Assembly (NCBI RefSeq): GCF_025399895.1
Contig: NZ_JAODUA010000010.1
Coordinates: forward strand, 1-64,000
DNA length: 64,000 nt
Direction of reading: 5' to 3'
Source: Streptomyces sp. ASQP_92
Lineage (GTDB): Bacteria > Actinomycetota > Actinomycetes > Streptomycetales > Streptomycetaceae
Below the pieces are notes generated by a model that saw only the letters and a list, made by a program, of their open reading frames with translations, did not search any database and was not told the DNA's origin. Positions 1 through 8,062 of the stretch are shown here, piece by piece. The translations under genes were made by a program, and so were the position numbers. The first letter of the stretch is position 1. The number at the start of each line of letters is the position of its first letter.

Positions 1-39
1 GTAAGAAATTTACGGTCACGGTGCGGGGCTTTTTCGCGT

Positions 40-438
40 TCATGACTGAGCGGCAGACCGCGCTTTGCCGGCCTTCCGGAAATCGAGATAGGAAAGCCCC
101 AGGACCAGCACGGGGGCCACGATGCACATCAGTGTGACGCGGAGGGGCCCGTCGGTGAGAAGGACGATCAGGAGCACCACGGCGGCGCTGCCCACAAAAC
201 CGAAGAACTGCCGGTAGGAGGCGAAGCCCCCTGTGGGCGCGGGCCGGGTCGTCGGCGGCGTACTCACCTCATCGGGGCCGTCGTCTTCGTGCCACACGGC
301 GCGAGCCGGGTGGCTGCGGCCGTCGTGCCTGGCTTGCCGCCAAGCGAAGAACCAGCGACCCAGGACGTAGAAAACGATCACGCCCAGGTAGATCCACCAT
401 TCGACGGGATCGTCGGGTAATGAGCGAGCCAGTGTCAT
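40..438 (-). CDS. small membrane protein, function unknown
   Basis: I do not recognise a family. The product is about 132 residues with an N-terminal hydrophobic segment (around VEWWIYLGVIVFYVLGRWFF), a charged His/Asp/Glu-rich middle, and a second hydrophobic stretch near the C-terminus (SAAVVLLIVLL onwards, possibly two passes), so it is probably an integral membrane protein. The ATG at 438 is chosen because translation then begins just before the first membrane segment; an in-frame GTG at 480 would add 14 residues. It stands alone, convergent with nothing visible inside the window. Bases 1-39 before its stop show nothing I can interpret. Confidence 0.55.
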   Translation of the reverse strand: MTLARSLPDDPVEWWIYLGVIVFYVLGRWFFAWRQARHDGRSHPARAVWHEDDGPDEVSTPPTTRPAPTGGFASYRQFFGFVGSAAVVLLIVLLTDGPLRVTLMCIVAPVLVLGLSYLDFRKAGKARSAAQS

Positions 439-751
439 GCGCACCGTATGCCCCGACGACTGGGGAGTAGACGGTTCCACATGTGGTGCGAGCCATCGCC
501 GGACGCATCGGCATCGGCATCGGCGCCGGACGCACAGGCATCGGCACCGAGCTCAACTTCCGCGCAGACAGCCGGAGTTGGTGCTCTCGCCGTCCGGTCC
601 GTATGCGTATGCCAGGCCGGCCTTGGGCGGGGGAGTGGAGTCGTGGACCTTCGGTGAGGTACGACGAAGAGCGGGACCCAGTGGAACTGGATCCCGCTCT
701 CGAAGTTCGGCACTCGCGCTGATCAACCGCATGACCTGGGTTGAAGCGAAG

Positions 752-823
752 TGCCCCCGGCAGGATTCGAACCTGCGCACACGGCTCCGGAGGCCGTTGC
801 TCTATCCCCTGAGCTACGGGGGC
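752..823 (-). tRNA. tRNA-Arg (anticodon CCG)
   Basis: Read on the minus strand, the sequence starts GCCCCCGTAGCTC, has an anticodon stem-loop with CCG in the loop (GGCCT-CCGGAGCC context), a T-arm with GGTTCGAATCC, and a closing CGGGGGC with discriminator A, giving a full cloverleaf of 72 nt. The seven-base-pair acceptor stem is perfect. CCA is not encoded: the following bases read CTT. It decodes CGG, a frequent arginine codon in this GC-rich genome. Confidence 0.95.
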
Positions 824-969
824 GTGCGCCGCGTTCGGCGGCGACGGGTAGAACCCTACCAGCTCTGTCGGGGTGGCCGTGAACAGGTATTTCGGTCTCC
901 CCGGCGGCCCGCTTCCCCCGCGTGGGGTGGAAGTGGGGAAAACCCGGACGCGGCGCCCTCCTCGGACCT

Positions 970-980
970 AACCTCGAAGT
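970..980 (+). promoter_or_regulatory. -10 element for a leaderless start (TAACCT)
   Basis: TAACCT lies at 970-975, five bases before the GTG at 981, and no Shine-Dalgarno sequence is present. This spacing would put the transcription start at or next to the start codon. I cannot identify a convincing -35 box. Confidence 0.4.
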
Positions 981-1415
981 GTGTCAGGCGTGTCCGGTCG
1001 GGTCCTTGTGGTGGACGACAACAAGGTCATCCGGCAGTTGATCAGGGTCAACCTCGAGCTGGAGGGCTTCGAGGTCGTGACCGCGGCCGATGGTGCCGAA
1101 TGCCTGGAAGTCGTGCACCAGGTCAGCCCCGATGTGATCACGCTCGACGTGGTCATGCCCCGGCTCGACGGACTGCGTACGGCGGCTCGGCTGCGTTCGG
1201 ACCCGAGGACGAGCGGGCTGCCCGTCGCCATCATCAGTGCCTGCACCCAGTACGAGGTGGAGACCGGGCTCGCCTCCGGTGTCGACGCCTTTCTCGCGAA
1301 GCCCTTCGAGCCGGCGGAACTGGTCAGGCTCATACGGCAACTGCTGCACCGGGAGGCTCCGCCGTCCAGCGACGGCAGCAGGGAGTCCGGGCGGGCCGGC
1401 AGCACCCGGGGCTGA
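981..1415 (+). CDS. orphan single-domain response regulator
   Basis: A 144-residue CheY-like receiver with no output domain. The acidic pocket (VVDDN near residue 10), the phosphoacceptor region (ITLDVVMPRLDG, around residue 57) and the switch lysine (FLAKPFEP) are all present. After the receiver there is only a short Ser/Gly/Arg tail. No histidine kinase is adjacent, so the partner is unknown; it may act by protein-protein contact. The GTG start at 981 has no Shine-Dalgarno sequence but has a -10-like hexamer five bases upstream. It lies between the tRNA-Arg gene and nrtL. Confidence 0.85.
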   Translation: MSGVSGRVLVVDDNKVIRQLIRVNLELEGFEVVTAADGAECLEVVHQVSPDVITLDVVMPRLDGLRTAARLRSDPRTSGLPVAIISACTQYEVETGLASGVDAFLAKPFEPAELVRLIRQLLHREAPPSSDGSRESGRAGSTRG

Positions 1416-1504
1416 CCCCGCCCGTCCACCCGAGCCCGCCCGCCCCGCCTCCGCCCTCTGCCCGTATGGCGAAACCGGTTCGCGGAGGGACCCCCCCTCT
1501 CCCA

Positions 1505-1516
1505 TACGCTGGTCAC
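1505..1516 (+). promoter_or_regulatory. -10 element for leaderless nrtL (TACGCT)
   Basis: TACGCT at 1505-1510 is followed by six bases and then the GTG at 1517. There is no ribosome binding site. The arrangement matches that at glyA, tetR, marR and other genes in this window. Confidence 0.45.
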
Positions 1517-2551
1517 GTGACCCCCGCCGAGCTCTCCCGTACCGTCGCGCACGTCGTGCGTGGCGCGGTCGGCGAGGGCGCTCTGGGTGCGGTGGGTGAC
1601 GTGGTGCCCGAGGCCGTCAAGGTCGAGCGGCCCCGCCCCGGGGGCGCCGGCGACTACGCCAGCGGGATCGCTCTCAAGCTCGCCTCCGCGGCGGGGCTGC
1701 CTCCCCGCCAGGTGGCCGAGGTGCTGCGACAGCGGATCGCCGGGCGGCCCGGGATCGCCTCCGTCGAGATCAGCGGGCCCGGCTTCCTCAACATCACCCT
1801 TGACCGCGACGCCCAGTACGACCTCGTACGCCACATTCTCGAGTCGACGAGTGGGGTGGGTGCGGCGGGTGCGGGGAGGGTGACGTCCGGTCGCGCCCCT
1901 TATGGACACGGCGACGCCCTCCGCGGTGAAACCCACGAGTTCGTCGATGGCGTGGACGAGCGCGGGCGGGTCGTCGTCGAGGTCGTGGTGGGGCTGCTCC
2001 GGGCTCAGGGGGCGGTCGCGCGGGTCGTTCCGGGCGGGAGCGGGCGGAAGCTCGCCGTCGTGCCCTGTCCCGTGCCCCGGCTCGCCGAGCTCGTCGGGGT
2101 CGACGCGGCCCGCTGGGCCATGCTCAGGGCCGCCCGGCACGACCGGCCCCGTACCGACGTCGAGGAGTTGCTCGCCCAGCGGGAGAGCAACTCCCTGTTC
2201 CGGGTGCGGTACGCGTACTCCCGCAGCCGTGCCCTCACGCGCAACGCCCTGGAGTTGGGGTTCCGCTCCGAGGCCGGGCCCGTGCCCGAGGGGGGTGCGC
2301 TGCTCGGATTGTTGGGCGACCACCCCACCGTGCTCGAAGGCGCCGCCCGGCACCGGGCGCCCGACCGGCTGGCGCGGCACCTCGAAGCCGTCGCCGACGA
2401 ACTGCTGCGTCACCAGCACGCGGTGCTGCCGCGCGGCGACGAGAAACCCTCGGCCGCCCACCGCTCCCGGCTGGCCCTCGCCGAGGCCGCCGGGACGGTG
2501 CTGGCCGGTGGCCTGTCCCTGCTCGGCATCGACGCCCCCGAGTTTCTGTGA
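1517..2551 (+). CDS. nrtL: ArgS-related anticodon-binding protein NrtL
   Basis: A 344-residue protein that looks like an arginyl-tRNA synthetase stripped of its catalytic core. The N-terminal part (about 1-115) resembles the ArgRS N-terminal additional domain (GDYASGIALKLA, PGFLNITL), and the C-terminal half resembles the DALR anticodon-binding domain (RVRYAYSRSRAL, then a helical end). No HIGH or KMSKS motif can be found, and the length is well below a full ArgRS (about 580), so it should not charge tRNA. It lies directly upstream of lysA, an arrangement I recall as usual in Streptomyces. Its molecular role is not established to my knowledge; tRNA binding is an inference. The frame is open upstream, but the GTG at 1517 fits the domain start and a leaderless promoter. 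Confidence 0.82.
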   Translation: MTPAELSRTVAHVVRGAVGEGALGAVGDVVPEAVKVERPRPGGAGDYASGIALKLASAAGLPPRQVAEVLRQRIAGRPGIASVEISGPGFLNITLDRDAQYDLVRHILESTSGVGAAGAGRVTSGRAPYGHGDALRGETHEFVDGVDERGRVVVEVVVGLLRAQGAVARVVPGGSGRKLAVVPCPVPRLAELVGVDAARWAMLRAARHDRPRTDVEELLAQRESNSLFRVRYAYSRSRALTRNALELGFRSEAGPVPEGGALLGLLGDHPTVLEGAARHRAPDRLARHLEAVADELLRHQHAVLPRGDEKPSAAHRSRLALAEAAGTVLAGGLSLLGIDAPEFL

Positions 2552-2618
2552 CATGCGGCGACCCACACCGTCAGCCGCCGTCATGACCGCAGACGTGTAA
2601 GAGAAAGACGTACCGAAC

Positions 2619-4010
2619 ATGAGCCGATCCGCGCACCCCGCCGGACCCCGCCACGCCGACGTGCTGACCGAGGGGCACTACTCCGCGCCGCCCGCCGACC
2701 TCAACGCCCTCGATCCGAAGGTCTGGTCGAGCACCGTCGACCGCGGCGCGGACGGCGAGCTGACCGTCGGCGGGCTCCAAGTGACGCGCCTGGCCGAGGA
2801 GTTCGGCACGCCCGCCTACTTCCTCGACGAGTCCGACTTCCGCTCCCGGTGCCGTGCCTGGGCCGAGGCCTTCGGGCCGGGCGCCGACGTGTTCTACGCC
2901 GGGAAGGCCTTCCTGTCGCGGGCCGTCGTGCGCTGGCTGCACGAGGAGGGACTCAACCTCGACGTGTGCTCCGGCACCGAACTCGTCACCGCCCTCGACG
3001 CGGGAATGCCCGCCGAGCGCATCGCCTTCCACGGCAACAACAAGAGCGAGGCCGAGATCCGGCGGGCCGTCGAGGCCGGGGTCGGCCGGATCGTGCTCGA
3101 CTCGTTCCAGGAGATCGTGCGCGTCGCGCACATCGCCCGAGAGCTGGGCACCGTGCAGAAGGCCTTCCTCCGGGTCACCGTCGGCGTCGAGGCGCACACC
3201 CACGAGTTCATCGCCACCGCGCACGAGGACCAGAAGTTCGGCATCGCCCTCGCCGACGGCCAGGCCGCCGAGGCGGTGCGCCGCGCCCTCAGGCTCGACG
3301 GGCTCGAACTCGTCGGCATCCACTCGCACATCGGCTCGCAGATCTTCGACATGGCGGGCTTCGAGGTGTCCGCGCGCCGCGTCGTCCAACTGCTCGCCGA
3401 GGTGCGCGACGAGCACGGCGTCGAGCTGCCCGAGATCGACCTCGGCGGCGGGCTCGGCATCGCGTACACCTCCGACGACGACCCCCGCGAGCCGCACGAG
3501 ATCGCCAAGGCGCTGACCGAGATCGTCACGCGCGAGTGCGACGCGGCCGGCCTGCGCGTGCCCCGCATCTCCGTCGAGCCGGGCCGCGCGATCGTGGGGC
3601 CGACCGCCTTCACCCTGTACGAGGTCGGCACGATCAAGCCGCTCGAAGGGCTGCGGACGTATGTGAGTGTGGACGGCGGCATGTCCGACAACATCCGCAC
3701 CGCGCTGTACGACGCCGAGTACTCGGTCTCGCTCGTCTCGCGCACCTCCGACGCCGAGCCGATGCTGGTGAGGGTGGTCGGCAAGCACTGTGAGAGCGGC
3801 GACATCGTGGTCCGGGACGCGTTCCTGCCCGCCGACCTCGCGCCCGGTGATCTGATCGGGGTGCCGGCGACCGGCGCGTACTGCCGCTCCATGGCCAGCA
3901 ATTACAACCACGCGCTGCGCCCGCCGGTCGTCGCCGTACGGGATGGATCGGCGCGCGTGATCGTCCGGCGTGAGACGGAGGAAGATCTCCTGCGTCTCGA
4001 CGTCGGGTAG
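2619..4010 (+). CDS. lysA: diaminopimelate decarboxylase
   Basis: LysA decarboxylates meso-diaminopimelate to L-lysine, the last step of lysine synthesis, using PLP. The 463-residue protein has the fold-III alanine-racemase-like barrel: the PLP lysine is K96 in FYAGKAF, followed by the HGNNKS motif, HSHIGSQI, the glycine-rich GGGLGIAYT and EPGRAIV phosphate-binding motifs, and the C-terminal CESGD motif that supplies the catalytic cysteine. The length is typical of actinobacteria. It follows nrtL by 67 bases and precedes hom, placing lysine and threonine synthesis side by side on the shared aspartate pathway. The start at 2619 gives the usual N-terminal extension. Confidence 0.97.
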   Translation: MSRSAHPAGPRHADVLTEGHYSAPPADLNALDPKVWSSTVDRGADGELTVGGLQVTRLAEEFGTPAYFLDESDFRSRCRAWAEAFGPGADVFYAGKAFLSRAVVRWLHEEGLNLDVCSGTELVTALDAGMPAERIAFHGNNKSEAEIRRAVEAGVGRIVLDSFQEIVRVAHIARELGTVQKAFLRVTVGVEAHTHEFIATAHEDQKFGIALADGQAAEAVRRALRLDGLELVGIHSHIGSQIFDMAGFEVSARRVVQLLAEVRDEHGVELPEIDLGGGLGIAYTSDDDPREPHEIAKALTEIVTRECDAAGLRVPRISVEPGRAIVGPTAFTLYEVGTIKPLEGLRTYVSVDGGMSDNIRTALYDAEYSVSLVSRTSDAEPMLVRVVGKHCESGDIVVRDAFLPADLAPGDLIGVPATGAYCRSMASNYNHALRPPVVAVRDGSARVIVRRETEEDLLRLDVG

Positions 4011-4031
4011 ATGAAATAGTTGTCTCAGGAT

Positions 4032-4060
4032 CCGGACCGAGGGCAGAAACCCCGGTCCGG
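4032..4060 (+). promoter_or_regulatory. hairpin in the lysA-hom gap
   Basis: CCGGACCG (4032-4039) and CGGTCCGG (4053-4060) form a perfect 8-bp stem, extended by a GG/CC pair inside the loop. No T run follows. It may end lysA transcription or fold in the hom leader; no threonine-rich leader peptide is visible. Confidence 0.5.
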
Positions 4061-4108
4061 TGAGTGAGACTGGTTCGCATTCCAGGTTTGAAGAGGAAAC
4101 GAGGTCGG

Positions 4109-5401
4109 ATGATGCGTACGCGTCCGCTGAAGGTGGCGCTGCTGGGCTGTGGAGTGGTCGGCTCAGAGGTGGCGCGCATCATGACGACGCACGCCGACGA
4201 CCTCGCGGCGCGCATCGGCGCCCCCGTCGAGCTCGCCGGGGTGGCCGTCCGCCGGCCCTCCAAGGTGCGTGAGGGCATCGACCCCGCCCTGGTCACCACC
4301 GACGCCACCGCCCTCGTGAAACGCGGCGACATCGACGTCGTCGTCGAGGTGATCGGCGGCATCGAGCCCGCCCGCACCCTCATCACCACCGCGTTCGAGC
4401 ACGGCGCCTCCGTCGTCTCCGCGAACAAGGCGCTGCTCGCCCAGGACGGGGCCGCTCTGCACGCCGCCGCCGTCGAGCACGGCCGGGACCTGTACTACGA
4501 GGCCGCCGTCGCCGGCGCGATCCCGCTGATCCGCCCGCTGCGCGAGTCGCTGGTCGGCGACAAGGTGAACCGCGTGCTCGGCATCGTCAACGGCACCACC
4601 AACTTCATCCTCGACAAGATGGACTCGACGGGCGCCGGCTACCAGGAGGCCCTCGACGAGGCCACCGCGCTCGGCTACGCCGAGGCCGACCCGACCGCCG
4701 ACGTCGAGGGCTTCGACGCCGCCGCCAAGGCCGCCATCCTCGCGGGGATCGCCTTCCACACCCGGGTCCGCCTCGACGACGTGTACCGCGAGGGCATGAC
4801 CGAGGTCACCTCCGCCGACTTCGCGTCGGCGCGCCAGATGGGCTGCACCATCAAACTGCTCGCGATCTGCGAGCGGGCGGCCGACAACGGTTCCGTGACC
4901 GCCCGGGTGCACCCCGCGATGATCCCGCTCGACCATCCGCTGGCCTCCGTGCGGGGCGCCTACAACGCGGTGTTCGTCGAGGCCGAGGCCGCCGGTCAGC
5001 TCATGTTCTACGGGCCCGGCGCGGGTGGCGCACCGACCGCCTCCGCCGTCCTCGGGGACCTCGTCGCGGTCTGCCGCAACAAGCTCGCGGGGGCCACCGG
5101 TCCCGGCGACTCGGCGTACACCCGGCTGCCGGTCAGTCCCATGGGCGATGTCGTCACCCGCTACCACATCAGCCTCGACGTGGCGGACAAACCGGGCGTG
5201 CTCGCCCAGGTGGCGACGGTCTTCGCCGAGCACGGGGTGTCCATCGACACCGTGCGGCAGTCCGGCAAGGACGGCGAGGCCTCCCTCGTCGTCGTCACTC
5301 ACCGCGCGGCCGACGCGGCCCTCACCGGGACCGTGGACGCCCTGCGCAAGCTCGACACCGTGCGTGGTGTCGCCAGCATCATGCGTGTTGAAGGGGAGTA
5401 A
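4109..5401 (+). CDS. hom: homoserine dehydrogenase
   Basis: Reduces aspartate semialdehyde to homoserine, the branch point to threonine and methionine. About 430 residues: an N-terminal Rossmann domain (LLGCGVVGSEVA), the catalytic core with NGTTNFIL and the ADPTADVEG motif, and a C-terminal ACT domain (about 350-430, DVADKPGVLAQVA) that commonly mediates threonine feedback inhibition. The ATG pair at 4109/4112 is preferred over the upstream in-frame start at 4064, because GAGG at 4101-4104 can serve as ribosome binding site and the conserved domain begins a few residues later. It precedes thrC by six bases, implying co-transcription. Confidence 0.96.
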   Translation: MMRTRPLKVALLGCGVVGSEVARIMTTHADDLAARIGAPVELAGVAVRRPSKVREGIDPALVTTDATALVKRGDIDVVVEVIGGIEPARTLITTAFEHGASVVSANKALLAQDGAALHAAAVEHGRDLYYEAAVAGAIPLIRPLRESLVGDKVNRVLGIVNGTTNFILDKMDSTGAGYQEALDEATALGYAEADPTADVEGFDAAAKAAILAGIAFHTRVRLDDVYREGMTEVTSADFASARQMGCTIKLLAICERAADNGSVTARVHPAMIPLDHPLASVRGAYNAVFVEAEAAGQLMFYGPGAGGAPTASAVLGDLVAVCRNKLAGATGPGDSAYTRLPVSPMGDVVTRYHISLDVADKPGVLAQVATVFAEHGVSIDTVRQSGKDGEASLVVVTHRAADAALTGTVDALRKLDTVRGVASIMRVEGE

Positions 5402-5407
5402 CCAGCA

Positions 5408-6466
5408 ATGACCCACCAGTGGCGCGGAATCATCGAGGAGTACCGGGACCGGCTCCCCGTCTCCGCTACGACGCCGGTCGTCAGCCTCCGCGAGGGCGGC
5501 ACGCCGCTCGTACCCGCGCAGGTGCTCTCCGAGCGCACGGGCTGCGAGGTCCACCTCAAGGTCGAGGGTGCCAACCCGACCGGGTCCTTCAAGGACCGCG
5601 GCATGACGATGGCGATCACCCGGGCCAAGGAGGAGGGCGCCAAGGCCGTCATCTGCGCCTCCACCGGCAACACCTCCGCCTCGGCCGCCGCCTACGCGGT
5701 GCGGGCCGGGATGGTGTGCGCGGTCCTCGTGCCGCAGGGCAAGATCGCGCTGGGCAAGATGGGCCAGGCGCTCATCCACGGCGCCAAGATCCTCCAGGTC
5801 GACGGCAACTTCGACGACTGCCTCACGCTGGCCCGCTCGCTCTCCGACAACTACCCGGTGGCGCTGGTCAATTCGGTCAACCCGGTGCGCATCGAGGGCC
5901 AGAAGACCGCCGCGTTCGAGATCGTGGACGCGCTGGGCGACGCCCCCGACATCCACGTCCTGCCCGTGGGCAACGCCGGCAACATCACGGCGTACTGGAA
6001 GGGCTACAGCGAGTACGCCGCCGACGGCGTCTCGACGCACCGCCCGCGCATGTGGGGCTTCCAGGCCTCGGGTTCGGCGCCGATCGTGCGCGGGGAGGTC
6101 GTCAAGGACCCCTCGACGATCGCCACCGCGATCCGTATCGGCAACCCGGCCTCGTGGCAGTTCGCGCTGGCCGCGCGGGACGAATCCGGGGGCTTCATCG
6201 ACGAAGTGACGGACCGTGAGATCCTGCGCGCCTACCGGCTGCTGGCCTCGCAGGAGGGCGTCTTCGTCGAGCCCGCCTCCGCGGCCTCGGTCGCCGGGCT
6301 GCTCAAGGCCGCCGAGCGCGGCCTCGTCGACCCGGGCCAGAAGATCGTCTGCACGGTGACCGGAAACGGCCTGAAGGACCCCGACTGGGCCGTCGCCGGA
6401 GCACCGCAGCCCGTCACCGTCCCGGTGGACGCGGCGGCCGCGGCCGAGCGCCTCGGTCTCGCGTAG
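5408..6466 (+). CDS. thrC: threonine synthase
   Basis: Converts O-phosphohomoserine to L-threonine with PLP. The 352-residue length fits the short bacterial form. The PLP lysine is K62 in [23 protein letters not shown] follows, and the phosphate-binding glycine loop is [10 protein letters not shown]. The gene begins six bases after hom, and the ATG sits behind a GGGGAG element overlapping the end of hom. A strong hairpin 18 bases after the stop separates it from thrB. Confidence 0.97.
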   Translation: MTHQWRGIIEEYRDRLPVSATTPVVSLREGGTPLVPAQVLSERTGCEVHLKVEGANPTGSFKDRGMTMAITRAKEEGAKAVICASTGNTSASAAAYAVRAGMVCAVLVPQGKIALGKMGQALIHGAKILQVDGNFDDCLTLARSLSDNYPVALVNSVNPVRIEGQKTAAFEIVDALGDAPDIHVLPVGNAGNITAYWKGYSEYAADGVSTHRPRMWGFQASGSAPIVRGEVVKDPSTIATAIRIGNPASWQFALAARDESGGFIDEVTDREILRAYRLLASQEGVFVEPASAASVAGLLKAAERGLVDPGQKIVCTVTGNGLKDPDWAVAGAPQPVTVPVDAAAAAERLGLA

Positions 6467-6483
6467 CGGCCGCTCGCTCGTCG

Positions 6484-6515
6484 CGTACGCGTCCCGCCCC
6501 GGTGGGACGCGTACG
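6484..6515 (+). terminator. terminator-like hairpin after thrC
   Basis: A perfect 12-bp inverted repeat, CGTACGCGTCCC and GGGACGCGTACG, with an 8-base loop, 18 bases after thrC. It lacks a T tract, as is common in Streptomyces. It suggests that thrB is at least partly transcribed separately from hom-thrC. Confidence 0.65.
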
Positions 6516-6612
6516 TAAAGCCGGACAAGCCCGCACGTAGGGGCACAGGGGGCTCGCGACACGCATCGTGCGCCTCCTGTGCGCCCTATGTCGCCGCGGA
6601 ACCTTCCTTCGA

Positions 6613-6618
6613 TAGGCT
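6613..6618 (+). promoter_or_regulatory. possible -10 box of the thrB promoter (TAGGCT)
   Basis: In the 277-base thrC-thrB gap, TAGGCT at 6613-6618 resembles a housekeeping -10 element and would give a leader of about 120 bases. I see no clear -35 box, so this is weak. The gap also holds a partly matching inverted repeat (around 6541 to 6588) of unknown role. Confidence 0.25.
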
Positions 6619-6743
6619 GTACCCAACCCGCCCCGCCGCATATGCCGTGGTGCAGTCGCCCACGTGGCCCTCGGGTGTTTTGTACGTCTCCGAAAACCTC
6701 GCAGCAGACCCCAGCAGCAGCCTCACAAGGAGTCATCAGAGCG

Positions 6744-7661
6744 ATGGCCGGTCCCGCATTCCGCGCCGCCGCCGTACGGGTGCGCGTCCCCGCCACCAGT
6801 GCCAACCTCGGCCCGGGCTTCGACTCCCTGGGCCTGTCACTGGGGCTCTACGACGACGTGGTCGTCCGCGTCGCCGACTCCGGCCTGGGCATCGACATCG
6901 CGGGCGAGGGCGCCGAGACGCTGCCCCGCGACGAGAGCCACCTCCTCGTACGGTCCCTGCGCACCGCGTTCGACCTGCTCGGCGGGCAGCCGCGCGGTCT
7001 TGAGGTCGTGTGCGCCAACCGCATCCCGCACGGCCGCGGCCTCGGCTCCTCCTCCGCCGCCATCTGCGCCGGCATCGTCGCCGCGCGCGCCGTGACCATA
7101 GGCGGCGACGCCCGCCTCGACGACGCGGCCCTGCTGGAGCTCGCGACCGAGATCGAGGGCCACCCCGACAACGTGGCCGCCTGTCTGCTCGGCGGTTTCA
7201 CGCTCTCCTGGATGGACGGCGGCTCGGCCCGCGCGATCAGGATGGATCCGGCGGACTCCGTCGTTCCGGTGGTCTTCGTGCCCGGCAAGGCGGTCCTGAC
7301 CGAGACGGCCCGCGGGCTCCTGCCGCGCACGGTCCCGCACGTCGACGCCGCGGCCAACGCCGGCCGGGCGGCCCTGCTCGTGGAGGCCCTGACCAGGCGC
7401 CCCGAGCTGCTGCTGGCCGCCACCGAGGACCGGCTCCACCAGGAGTACCGCGCGCCGGCCATGCCGGAGAGCGTGGCGCTGGTCAACCGGCTGCGCGCGG
7501 ACGGCGTCCCCGCGGTCATCTCCGGCGCGGGGCCGACCGTGCTCGCGCTGGTCGAGGAAGGTGCCGCCGACAAGGTCGCACGCCTGGCGGGGGAGGGGTG
7601 GGCCGCCAACCGGCTCGGCCTCGACGCCGCGGGTGCGAGCGTCCTGCCGCTCGGGTCGTAG
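6744..7661 (+). CDS. thrB: homoserine kinase
   Basis: Phosphorylates homoserine to O-phosphohomoserine, the substrate of ThrC. The 305-residue protein is a GHMP kinase: VRVPATSANLGPGFD at the N-terminus, the ATP-binding PHGRGLGSSSAA loop near residues 93-104, and a C-terminal SGAGPTVLAL motif. The frame is open to 6579, but the ATG at 6744 is preceded by AAGGAG (6727-6732), and the conserved domain starts eight residues in. It completes the threonine route started by hom and thrC, although separated from them by a hairpin and a long leader. Confidence 0.96.
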   Translation: MAGPAFRAAAVRVRVPATSANLGPGFDSLGLSLGLYDDVVVRVADSGLGIDIAGEGAETLPRDESHLLVRSLRTAFDLLGGQPRGLEVVCANRIPHGRGLGSSSAAICAGIVAARAVTIGGDARLDDAALLELATEIEGHPDNVAACLLGGFTLSWMDGGSARAIRMDPADSVVPVVFVPGKAVLTETARGLLPRTVPHVDAAANAGRAALLVEALTRRPELLLAATEDRLHQEYRAPAMPESVALVNRLRADGVPAVISGAGPTVLALVEEGAADKVARLAGEGWAANRLGLDAAGASVLPLGS

Positions 7662-7700
7662 ACGGGCGCGGGAAGCGCGGCTTGCCGGTGAACGAGAGGG

Positions 7701-7727
7701 GGAATGTTTGTTGGATCCGGTAGTGTT
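7701..7727 (+). promoter_or_regulatory. sigma-R-type promoter of rho
   Basis: GGAAT (7701-7705), 19 bases, then GTT (7725-7727) matches the consensus recalled for the Streptomyces disulfide-stress factor sigma-R (GGAAT-N18/19-GTT). A TAGTGT that could be a vegetative -10 overlaps its downstream half, so more than one sigma factor may read it. Transcription from here would leave a leader of about 330 bases. Confidence 0.5.
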
Positions 7728-7734
7728 AACCTCA

Positions 7735-8062
7735 AGTCTGCATCGGTCGTCTTCGTGGCGCGGTGCTTCGTGTCCCCTTCAGGGACCGCCTTTCTTCCGA
7801 GAGCCTCCCCAACTGCCTGCGCAGCCTGCCTGAGCAGTTTCGAGCACGCTCCGGAACCGGCACGACACCCCACGCTTTTTCCCGGCAGGGGCCGAGCAGG
7901 GGGATCTCGGGCCGGAACCCACGCACTTTTGTCTCTCCGCCGTACGCGGCGGACCACCGCCCCGGCACGATCAGTGGTCGAGAAGATCACGGGACGCAGC
8001 CGGACAGCACAACCGGTCGCCGAGCCAGACAGGCCGACGTCCGCTCCAGGGAAGGACCCTTC
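7735..8062 (+). other. long 5' leader of rho
   Basis: No gene can be supported between thrB and rho. The 400-base gap holds the promoter-like element at 7701-7727 and then about 330 bases of leader. It contains several C-rich unstructured stretches of the kind Rho itself might bind, for example around 7780-7870, and no strong terminator hairpin. Autoregulation of rho through its leader is known in other bacteria; here it is only an inference. Confidence 0.4.

Noticed and set aside
481-751. A Ser/Ala/Asp-rich minus-strand frame with GATGCC repeats
   Set aside because: Low-complexity repeats only; no start signal or similarity. I see nothing functional in this stretch.
437-1516. Extension of nrtL up to 437
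   Set aside because: The extension crosses the tRNA-Arg gene and the receiver gene; conserved sequence starts at 1517.
2553-2600. A 15-codon reading frame between nrtL and lysA
   Set aside because: No ribosome binding site, no lysine codons as expected for a leader peptide, and no attenuator hairpin.
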